A DNA stretch of 64,000 nt from Hofstenia miamia. Its lineage: Eukaryota > Xenacoelomorpha > Acoela. The position numbers and the translations under genes were made by a program. Below are positions 1-8,661 of this stretch, piece after piece. A model generated the notes under the pieces. The model was not told where the DNA came from. It made no database searches and saw only the letters and a list, made by a program, of their open reading frames with translations. Numbering within the stretch: the stretch's first letter is position 1; each line of letters opens with the position of its first letter. The DNA is taken from positions 351,849 to 415,848 of the forward strand of contig SCFE01000116.1 of NCBI GenBank assembly GCA_004352715.1, in the 5' to 3' direction.

Positions 1-795
1 GGGCACGGATCGTGTTTGTAAATCGATTACCATGTAATTATAAGAAAAAAATATCGTGGCACAGTGGGCCAGATCACTGAAAACCCCATGGCAGTCAATG
101 TGTTAAAACATTTAATAGGGACATTGAGTTAAAATGCGATTTTCCTAATTGCATATTGCAAGATATATATTTTATATTTGAATACAATGAGTAAATCACC
201 TTGAAAAAGTATTTATTTCATTTTATTAGTTTCTGATAATTATAATTAAACTATTTATTTCTATATTTAGAAAATGTTCCAAAGTTGTTTTAATACCTAA
301 TGTACAAAATGTAGTTTAAATCATTTAATAATTGCTGTTGTGTTTTTATATTCTCATAAGCAATTACAAGTATATATTAATTTAAGTTTTATGTACTATA
401 TGTATGCTTAAATTTATTTTATATAGCTTTGATGTTCATCTTCAATTTAAAAATTTTGCTTCTTTTCATGCAAACTGTTTATACGACTATGTGTTTTGTA
501 ATCCAATCCATTTAATCATTTTTGCATTAATGTAGTTTTTTATGAATATGTGTTAGTCTTTTTGTAAATAAAAATGTTTTGCGATCTTCATGACATCTAA
601 TTGATTTGTTTTTGAGATGGCGTTATGTATTCATTTGCGATTATCAAAATTTACGAATTGACTGAAGAAAAATGTGAATGTTAACACTTTCTCAATAATT
701 ATAAAGTTTTTATTTTAAAATTCATAAACTATTAAACAACTGCAAGTACTTTAACAATCATTGATTTGTAGAATGTCTTAAAATTTATATTTAAA
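1..795. other. AT-rich stretch without recognised features
   Basis: I see no extended open frame, RNA gene or repeat in this stretch. It is AT-rich and lies beyond the 3' end of the minus-strand RIN gene, so I treat it as intergenic. Confidence 0.5.
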
Positions 796-803
796 TTAAA
801 TAT

Positions 804-1063
804 CCCAAAGGCAAGTAATTTTGATCGAAAAGACAAAAAAATCACCAAAAGGAAAATTAAGTGTTCCCAAAGGCAAGTAATTTTGTTCGAAAGGACAAAA
901 AAAATCACCAAAAGGAAAATTAAGTGTTCCCAAAGGCAAATGTTCCCAAAAGCAAGTAGTTTTGTTCAAAAGGACAAAAAAAATCACCAAAGGGAAAATT
1001 AAGTGTTCTCAAAGGCAAGTAGTTTTGTTCGAAAGGACAAAAAAAATCACCAAAAGGAATTTG
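804..1063. repeat. Minisatellite, unit about 63 bp
   Basis: A unit beginning CCCAAAGGCAAGTA and containing AATCACCAAAAGG recurs with starts near 804, 866, 945 and 1008. A 16-bp partial unit lies at 929. Units differ by a few substitutions and by the length of an A-run. The short open frames across it are repeat artefacts. Confidence 0.9.
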
Positions 1064-1329
1064 TCTACTTTCTGAGACCCATTGAAGCAATAACTCAATA
1101 CATAGTTTTACTACGCATTTGGAAAGACAAATCTATAATGCATCTCATGTGTCTTTGTTAAATATCACCTTTCCCATAGGATTCAATAATATATGAGATC
1201 AATCGTGGAGTTTTATCGACGCAAATGGAAATAATCGTGATATTTATGTGAAGGGCGACAACTAACGTATTTATCAAATGCAGCTTTGATAGCGTTTTAT
1301 AAATCAAACAAAATTGTTATTTAAAATAT

Positions 1330-1598
1330 TTGTATAAAGGGAAAACCCATGTAAAAGTCTATACATGTGTAAAAAGTGACAAACCATATAAAGTGAAAAA
1401 AGTGTATAAAAAGGAAAACCCATGTAAAAGTCTATAAATGTGTAAAAAGTGACAAACCATATAAAGTGAAAAAAATGTATAAAGTAGAAAACCAATGTAA
1501 AAGTTTATAAATGTGTAAAAAGTGACAAACCATATAAAGTGAAAAAAAATGCATAAAGTAGAAAACCAATATAAATGTCTATAAATGCGTAAAATCAT
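1330..1598. repeat. Minisatellite, unit about 72 bp
   Basis: Nearly four imperfect copies of a unit starting TGTATAAAG and containing AGTGACAAACCATATAAAG. Phe/Tyr-rich open frames on the minus strand here are by-products of the repeat. It is a separate array from the one at 804-1063. Confidence 0.9.
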
Positions 1599-1959
1599 CA
1601 AAAATAATTACTGTTCTTAACATAATTGTCAGATATCACATTTTTCTGAGTATTCATTGAAAAATTCAACCTGATTCATTTGAAGAATTATTTTTAATCT
1701 ATAACCAATTTACTATAGTAATAATCCAAATTGTGAAAAATTCTAGTTTTTTATGATTTGAAAGTGTTATTTAATTGTAAAGGGATTTCATGTTTCAGAG
1801 ATATAAATCTTTACGATTGGACACTTTCGACATTTGAACAATAGATAACAAATTACGCTTTGTCTGTAGATAGATTGTACACACAGCGGTATAATGGAAT
1901 TTTACTGTGTTTATAGTTGTTTACATTCTGACAGTCTAACAATGGCCATAGATAAACTA

Positions 1960-2198
1960 TATTGACATTGTCTATGAAGCATATAACTTNNNNNNNNNNN
2001 NNNNNNNNNNNNNNNNNNNNNNNNNNNNNNNNNNNNNNNNNNNNNNNNNNNNNNNNNNNNNNNNNNNNNNNNNNNNNNNNNNNNNNNNNNNNNNNNNNNN
2101 NNNNNNNNNNNNNNNNNNNNNNNNNNNNNNNNNNNNNNNNNNNNNNNNNNNNNNNNNNNNNNNNNNNNTATTGACATTGTCTATGAAGCATATAACTT
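1960..2198. repeat. Identical 30-bp repeat on both sides of an assembly gap
   Basis: The 30 bases at 1960-1989 recur exactly at 2169-2198, with only Ns (1990-2168) between them. This is what an unresolved tandem array, or a contig overlap that was not merged, looks like. Confidence 0.85.
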
Positions 2199-2584
2199 TC
2201 TACACGTATCAATATACACAGCTGGCATACTGGAAATTCACATTGTTAAAACAAAGACAACTACTCTGAAAGATTTCAAACTTTTTGGTAAGCTATTTTT
2301 ATAATTCAATCTCAGATATTGTTTTGATTCTTAACACTTTTTGCAATATGATCTCTAGTTAGTTTTACCGATATTTCTTTTAAAAACATAATCAATTTTA
2401 TTTTAATAAATTGCTGCGAATTTGCAGTCTGATGCCAAATTTATTATAGACTTTATCATAAATAGAAACATCGTTTGTTTTATAATTTTTAATTGAATTT
2501 GTTTAAACGAGTAATTGTCATGTGTTTTTTATTGTAAATGTCATCTCGTTTTTAATACCAACTTGTTTATTAACCATTAATTTA

Positions 2585-3499
2585 TACCTTTTGCAGGTCG
2601 ATTTCATTCTTATGAAAGCAAGGATCATACAACGCTGAAATGTGTAATCAATGTATCCGTGAGTTAATTGACCAATGCATTGAAGATGGATTAAATCAAC
2701 CAACAATTATCCTGGATAACGCGCTGGTGCATACCCAGGTGGAAACTGTGGTTCACGAGGACGATGATGTGCAAATCCTACGCTTGGCCCCATATTCATT
2801 TTTATTGAATCCAATAGAACTTTATTGGAGCTCATTCAAAGCTGAAGTCAAACAAAAACTTCAGGAAATGATGCCTCAATTCTTATCATACCAACGAATA
2901 GGACAAGGACTGTCAATCGCCGAATTCCGAATGCAAAAACTTGAATCAATCACCCAATCATCTTCAACTCATGCAAATCCTCAACATCTGTCAGTATTCA
3001 CGAATCACGTAGAAAGATATTTCCAACAGCGTTACGAGCTGAAGATCTTGTGGAGATTCCTTGATTACATTCGCAAAACTTTTTATATTTATACACGTAT
3101 TTGTTCGTGAGTTTACTTTTGTAAATTTATTTATTACATTGATTGTATAATCTTAAACATTCTATATAATTAGACTGATATATTTGGTAACATATAAAGC
3201 AAAAGAGGAATGTCTATAAAAACTTATAACTAGAAACTTAAATGACTAGAAACCCGGATATATATATATATATATATAAAGTGTAATATATGGATACAGT
3301 AGATACTTTTACATGGATATGAAATATAAAAAAAGTTTTTAAAAAAGGATGAAAATGATTTCCGTAAAAATGAAATTGCTTTTCCACGAGAATGAAAATG
3401 TATTTCTTTTAAATGAAAATGGATTTCATATATAAGAAATTGCTTTCCCACAGCAATGAAAATGGATTTCATAAGAATGAAATCGACCTGCAAAAGGTA
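2585..3499 (+). mobile_element. Tc1/mariner-IS630-type transposon, internally deleted
   Basis: The ends are perfect inverted repeats of at least 33 bp beginning TACCTTTTGCAGGTCGATTT. The element is flanked by TA (2583-2584 and 3500-3501), the target duplication of this superfamily. A related locus at about 5012 carries the same flanks with a single TA and no element, which fixes both borders. The only coding sequence is the C-terminal half of a DDE transposase, and the right side has short ATGAAAATGGATTTC-like internal repeats and a (TA)n tract. It is therefore non-autonomous. I do not recognise the subfamily. Confidence 0.88.
2640..3110 (+). pseudogene. DDE transposase, C-terminal fragment
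   Basis: The 156-residue frame contains IILDNALVHT (second catalytic Asp) and, after about 40 residues, RLAPYSFLLNPIELYWSSFK (Pro-Tyr-Ser...Asn-Pro-Ile-Glu with the final Glu), the signature of DDE_3/Tc1-IS630 transposases. The N-terminal helix-turn-helix and first catalytic Asp are missing, so the ATG at 2640 is an internal Met or fusion point. The protein cannot be catalytically complete. Confidence 0.85.
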
Positions 3500-3834
3500 T
3501 AGATGTGACCATGTGAGATGTGTAAATACACATTGCGTTTGTTTCTTAAGCATTGCCATCTCAACAATGATGATAAACTAACACTACAATATACAAATTT
3601 AAACGTATGATATATATGGTCATTATAAGGAAAGTGTAGAATAAATTACATTTTTGTCTTGTCTTAAACACGTATGTGGGTTTTATCACGTACGTTTATT
3701 AAATATTATTATTAATATTTATTTTTCCTTGGAAATATTTTTCGATTCCACTTTTTAAACAAGTATGTATATGTGGAAAATTAATACATATAAAGTAAGG
3801 TAGTGTGGGAAAGTAAAACTAAAAAATGTAAGGT

Positions 3835-4834
3835 NNNNNNNNNNNNNNNNNNNNNNNNNNNNNNNNNNNNNNNNNNNNNNNNNNNNNNNNNNNNNNNNNN
3901 NNNNNNNNNNNNNNNNNNNNNNNNNNNNNNNNNNNNNNNNNNNNNNNNNNNNNNNNNNNNNNNNNNNNNNNNNNNNNNNNNNNNNNNNNNNNNNNNNNNN
4001 NNNNNNNNNNNNNNNNNNNNNNNNNNNNNNNNNNNNNNNNNNNNNNNNNNNNNNNNNNNNNNNNNNNNNNNNNNNNNNNNNNNNNNNNNNNNNNNNNNNN
4101 NNNNNNNNNNNNNNNNNNNNNNNNNNNNNNNNNNNNNNNNNNNNNNNNNNNNNNNNNNNNNNNNNNNNNNNNNNNNNNNNNNNNNNNNNNNNNNNNNNNN
4201 NNNNNNNNNNNNNNNNNNNNNNNNNNNNNNNNNNNNNNNNNNNNNNNNNNNNNNNNNNNNNNNNNNNNNNNNNNNNNNNNNNNNNNNNNNNNNNNNNNNN
4301 NNNNNNNNNNNNNNNNNNNNNNNNNNNNNNNNNNNNNNNNNNNNNNNNNNNNNNNNNNNNNNNNNNNNNNNNNNNNNNNNNNNNNNNNNNNNNNNNNNNN
4401 NNNNNNNNNNNNNNNNNNNNNNNNNNNNNNNNNNNNNNNNNNNNNNNNNNNNNNNNNNNNNNNNNNNNNNNNNNNNNNNNNNNNNNNNNNNNNNNNNNNN
4501 NNNNNNNNNNNNNNNNNNNNNNNNNNNNNNNNNNNNNNNNNNNNNNNNNNNNNNNNNNNNNNNNNNNNNNNNNNNNNNNNNNNNNNNNNNNNNNNNNNNN
4601 NNNNNNNNNNNNNNNNNNNNNNNNNNNNNNNNNNNNNNNNNNNNNNNNNNNNNNNNNNNNNNNNNNNNNNNNNNNNNNNNNNNNNNNNNNNNNNNNNNNN
4701 NNNNNNNNNNNNNNNNNNNNNNNNNNNNNNNNNNNNNNNNNNNNNNNNNNNNNNNNNNNNNNNNNNNNNNNNNNNNNNNNNNNNNNNNNNNNNNNNNNNN
4801 NNNNNNNNNNNNNNNNNNNNNNNNNNNNNNNNNN
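3835..4834. other. Assembly gap (1000 Ns)
   Basis: A run of exactly 1000 Ns between the two copies of the segmental duplication, probably a placeholder length. Long open frames across it are artefacts. Confidence 0.99.
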
Positions 4835-5395
4835 ATAAATTGCTGCGAATTTGCAATCTGATGCCAAATTTATTATAGACTTTATCATAAATAGAAACAT
4901 CGTTTGTTTTATAATTTTTAATTGAATTTGTTTGAACGAGTAATTGTCATGTGTTTTTTATTATAAATGTCACCTCGTTTTTAATAACCACTTGTTTTTT
5001 AACCATTAATTTAGATGCGACCGTGTGAAATGTGTAAATACATATTGCGTTTGTTTCTTAAAGCATTGTCATCTCAACAATGATGATAAACTATCACAAT
5101 AGACAAATTTAAAAGTATGATATATATGGTCATTATAAGCAAAGTGTAGAATAAATTACATTTTTGTCTTATCTCAAACACGTATGTGGGTTTTACCATG
5201 TACGTTTATTAAATATTATTATTAATATTTATTTTTACTTGGAAATATTTTTTGATTCCATTTTTTTAAACAATGTGGGAAATTAATATATGTAAAGTAA
5301 GTTAATGTGGGAAAGTAATACATGTAAAGTAAGTTAATGAGGAAAAGTAAAACTAAAAAAGTAAGTTAATGTGGGAAAGTAAAACTAAAAAAATG
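4835..5395. repeat. Segmental duplication, copy 2 (empty site)
   Basis: Homologous to 2406-2584 plus 3500-3834. At 5012-5013 a single TA stands where copy 1 has TA-element-TA. This copy represents the pre-insertion state, or less likely a precise excision. Confidence 0.85.
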
Positions 5396-5425
5396 TAAGG
5401 TAATGTTGGAAAGTAAATCTAAAAA
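5275..5425. repeat. Short minisatellite, unit about 30 bp
   Basis: Imperfect repeats of GTGGGAAAGTAA followed by AACTAAAAAATGTAAG and TTAAT. The same motif ends copy 1 of the duplication at about 3800-3834, so the array predates or seeded it. Confidence 0.75.
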
Positions 5426-5477
5426 ATGTAAAACTAAATTAGATCACATAAATAACACAAGAACTAGTAAAAGTACA

Positions 5478-5578
5478 TGACTTCCATGACGTCAGTACAA
5501 CACCATCATCAATATCCACGGCGGCTCAGGTCAAAGGCCACCCCTCTCGACCAATTGAACTATAGTGCTATCCATAAA
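5478..5578 (-). repeat. Possible tRNA-derived SINE head
   Basis: On the minus strand GGATAGCACTATAGTTCAAT is followed by TGGTCGAGAGG, resembling the acceptor 5' side and A box of a tRNA gene. The segment is much more GC-rich than its surroundings. I cannot find a convincing B box or a full cloverleaf, so this is only a resemblance. Confidence 0.3.
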
Positions 5579-5699
5579 AAGCGAAAGATTTCTAATCTTA
5601 AGTCTATTTTGTCCATTCCTTCATTTATTAATAAATCTCTTCTTTAAACATAATTTTTCTTTTTCACGATCATTTTTACTTAAACAAGGTTTAATAAAG

Positions 5700-6330
5700 A
5701 TATTTCAATGCAAGTCTTTTAATTTATAAGCATTAGAAAGAAGTAATCTTTTATTATAGGTCTGGATTTGGAAGAATGCAGTTTTCCAATTCGAAAGAAT
5801 TCAGTAATACACTTTGAATCAATATTAAGATGTGAAAAAATATAATTGATATTTTCTCTATCTTGTTTAAGCTTTGCATGATAATTTAATGATTCTTCTG
5901 ATTCTGGTACATCGAGTATAATAATTTTTCTGTTTAAATGATTCATCTTTATTTATATGAGATTCGATCGTATTTTCTACTTTAGAAGCGAAATTATCAA
6001 TGTTTGTATTTAAATTTCTTTAAATTCTTTAATTCATTCTTTAAAGAATTTATATTTTCATTCAATTTTTCAATTGATAGTGATATTGTATTCATTTGAC
6101 ATTTAGAATTGTTTTCAGTATGAAACAAGAAATGCTTTTTATCAACGCATTCACTACATAGAGTCAAGAAATGTTTTCGGTATTGGATTATTGATTCTAT
6201 ACCATTGCTTGAAAATCCTGTACATTTTTATTCAAATGTAAATGTTTATTGCAATTAATGCATTTAAAAATTTTGTCATCTTCTATGACTGAATTACAGG
6301 TAAACGTTTTACATATCAATTTAAGAGAAA
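5700..6330 (-). pseudogene. LINE ORF1-like protein, degenerate
   Basis: Minus-strand frames contain KIIILDVPESEES, then DRENINYIFSHLNI and FRIGK, resembling the RRM-like part of LINE-associated ORF1 proteins (IIxGxPES...D...I...L). Upstream in the same direction is a Cys-rich stretch (CKTFTC...KCINCNKHLHL) like the PHD/zinc-finger start of such proteins. Stops and frameshifts separate the pieces. The assignment rests on motif resemblance only. Confidence 0.5.
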
Positions 6331-6339
6331 TTTCTTAAT

Positions 6340-7070
6340 GTATTATTAAAATTTTTACGTAAGCTCAGAAAAGAGGAAAGACATCAAGATTTGGAACAAA
6401 GATCATCTATATGACAGCTCTTTGATAGAAATCGTCAGTAACTTGAAAATACCTGGAGCCGAGTCATTCTAATTTTTTTTAAAACCACTTTCTGACAGAA
6501 AAGTATTGTTTTGTGAGCAAATTTTTGTAAAATGCAATTCAGATATTCGTGTTCTTTATTCCTAGCTAGCTGCATAAGTATTTAAAAATACAATAACCGC
6601 CACCCAATATTTTGTACTAATACGTTCGGTCTCAACAGTTGTTATTTTGGACTCTTTCAGTGATCGCAAACCCTGCCAACTATTTTCAGAGGTTTAGAAT
6701 AAAACAGCTAATCAAACTCGGTTGTGACTGACGTTGTATATCGCTATTAGGACAGTGGCCATTCTCATTAAATTGTTCAAAACAAATTTAGATCAATCTG
6801 TCAAGATTGCATGCTCATTAAAAATAAATTATTATTCTACTACACACTTGAATTTTTTTACAGTAATTGTAAAATATAAGCTTTTCAAAAAATGTTAGAA
6901 AATGTTGAACTGGAGTTTTTCTATCATATCTGAAAAAAGCAATCCAAAAAATATCAGAGAAATTTACAATCTCTTCACTAGACTATTTACAAGAACTAGT
7001 CACTACAAATATTTGTGAAAATTAAATCAAAAGAAGAACTTTCATCAAAATCCATATTTGAACTAAGTGC
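6340..7070. other. No recognisable feature
   Basis: AT-rich sequence between the ORF1-like relic and the inverted-repeat structure at 7074. I see no open frame with protein-like composition and no repeat structure. Confidence 0.4.
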
Positions 7071-7073
7071 TAT

Positions 7074-7810
7074 GAGTAGTTAAGGACGGGGAGAGGAGGT
7101 TCCTATGGGACAACCTGAAGTGCTCGTAACACCTGTGGCTATTTACCACATGGAAATGAAGTGATTCTATTGGACGCCATCTAGCGACGAAATATTTTTG
7201 ACAAAACTAAAATGAGCAAATTAATNGCTCTACTGAATCTGCTGTCATCACTCTTTAAAATATCTGCAATGAATACTATCAAAATAAATCGGATTATGTG
7301 CGACTCATAGCGATCGATCTCTCAAAAGCTTTTAACCAAGTACCCCATCATCTAATAATTGCCAACATGATCAGAATTGTACCCGCTATAAACCCGTATA
7401 TTATTAACTAGGTGTCTGACTTTCTGTCGAATCGCCCGCAGTTGTGAAATACAACCAACAGCGATCAGGCATATTATTTAATAATCGTGAAGTTCCACAA
7501 GGATCTGTTGGGGGTGCCACATTTTTCAACATTGCCAGTGCTCAAGTCCATTTTAGCAATCTTAAAGACAGTACANTAAGTGAAATTTGTCATCAAAAAT
7601 ATCAGTTTGCCTAAATCCTAGAAATCAAAAATAAAAACTTTGGTCTGAACAAATTGTCTAAAAATTAATTTGCTCATTTTAGTTTTGTCAAAAATATTTC
7701 GTCGCTAGATGGCGTCCAATAGAATCACTTCATTTCCACATGGCAAATAGCCACAGGTGTTACGAGCACTTCAGGGTGTCCCGTAGGAACGTCCTTCTGC
7801 CCATCTTAAC
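7074..7810. repeat. Long inverted repeat, about 150-bp arms
   Basis: The segment 7074-7224 reappears in reverse complement at about 7662-7810 with a few mismatches. Both arms include GACGCCATCTAGCGACGAAA and GAAGTGCTCGTAACACCTGT. The interior holds a LINE reverse-transcriptase fragment bounded by single Ns (7226 and 7577). It is either a foldback/MITE-type element or an inversion created by contig joining. Confidence 0.75.
7227..7576 (+). pseudogene. Non-LTR reverse transcriptase fragment
   Basis: Plus-strand frames give LIAIDLSKAFNQVPHHLI (motif A with its Asp) and, further on, a remnant of the VPQGSVxGP motif (aligned to QGSVGGATFFN). These are typical of CR1/jockey-type LINE reverse transcriptases. 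Frameshifts break the frame, and single Ns at both ends show it is a separately assembled piece. Confidence 0.65.
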
Positions 7811-7819
7811 TACTGTTAT

Positions 7820-7950
7820 GGAAAATTTAAATTTAGAACAAGAATCATGAAGAACTGTTTCATAAATTACTGTGTAGATCTATGGAACAAATCATCACCT
7901 GAAATTAAAAACGAATCTAATTTTAAAGAATTTCAGAAAAAATTAAATTA
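7820..7950 (+). pseudogene. LINE C-terminal fragment
   Basis: Encodes FRTRIMKNCFINYCVDLWNK then SSPEIKNESNFKEFQKKLN and a stop. This matches the usual CR1/jockey C-terminus (F..R......F....V.LWN.LP......S...FK..L). It probably belongs with the reverse-transcriptase fragment at 7227 but is separated from it by an inverted-repeat arm. Confidence 0.6.
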
Positions 7951-8229
7951 GAATTATCACCAAAGAAAAGAACTTATTTGGATATTCAAAGAACGAAGTC
8001 TGTAACTAAGTAAAATCAAAGTGCAACTAAACTAAGTGAAATTATAGAAATACAATTTACTTTAAACCCTAATAAGTATTTTTATACTCTTTTGTATTGT
8101 AAAAAGGTTTAAAAATGAATTATTATTAGTATTGTTGTGAATTTTGAAAATGCAGTCAATGAAAAACTTAAAAAGTGTGCTCTCAATTAAATGAGTAAAT
8201 AATAAAAAATGAACAAAAATAAAAATTGT

Positions 8230-8539
8230 TTTGACATCAAGTATATATATTTAATGGATTTTCAACATAGTAATGCCCATGCCGGCATGGACATAATATT
8301 TTAAGCACCAAAAGTAATAAACTAAACAAATAAACTGCACGTATATTGAAAATTGCACAATTATACAGGTACTTGATCTCTCACAGAGTCAGTACATTAA
8401 AACACACACTCAAATTACGTTAACAAATTTTTTCTTTGCGTTTTGGTAGGCGCAAAAAATTAAAAAGAATCATCCATTTGATAAAAAATTTAAAAAACAC
8501 TGAACAAAACTGCAAACTACTTTCTGTCTGAAGAAAATT
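8230..8539 (-). promoter_or_regulatory. RIN: Predicted 3' UTR and polyadenylation region of RIN
   Basis: Follows the TGA at 8540-8542 on the minus strand. I see an ATTAAA variant poly(A) signal at 8250-8255 and no nearby AATAAA. A 14-bp perfect palindrome, CCATGCCGGCATGG, lies at 8277-8290 just upstream of it. The true cleavage site is not visible. Confidence 0.4.
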
Positions 8540-8661
8540 TCAGCCCGAAGGCCAGATAATGTTAATACTGGTACATTTGTATGCAAAGAAGAAAACTTTT
8601 CCATCTTTCAAAAGCTCTGATTTCGTTTTCTGGGGACATTCGTCATCTTGAAGACGAGTTT
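8540..8661 (-). CDS. RIN: RIN coding exon 16: Ras-association C-terminus and stop
   Basis: Found by searching for a phase-1 acceptor beyond the transposon stack. GTTTAG is followed by ETRLQDDECPQKTKSELLKD and VFFFAYKC, matching the RIN family end (PQKIKAEL...F.F.YK). TGA is at 8542-8540. The preceding intron is 5.6 kb because of the hAT insertion. Confidence 0.85.

Larger units (their letters stand above)
2406..3834. repeat. Segmental duplication, copy 1 (transposon-filled)
   Basis: Positions 2406-2584 and 3500-3834 align to 4835-5395 with roughly 5% differences by eye. Copy 1 is interrupted by a 915-bp DNA transposon absent from copy 2. The copy runs into a gap at 3835. Confidence 0.85.

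Noticed and set aside
1330-1600. Repeat array considered as a CRISPR-like array
   Set aside because: Units are contiguous and imperfect, with no unique spacers, in a eukaryotic context; it is a minisatellite.
3755-4900. Long open frames on both strands at 3755-4900
   Set aside because: They run through 1000 Ns translated as unknown residues; there is no real coding evidence. The same applies to frames over the gaps at 1990-2168, 34014-34122, 41512-42502, 58053-58541 and 63604-63779.
7074-7810. Inverted arms as a Tc1/mariner element
   Set aside because: I could not find a TA or other clean target duplication at the arm borders, and the interior is LINE sequence, so no transposon class was assigned.
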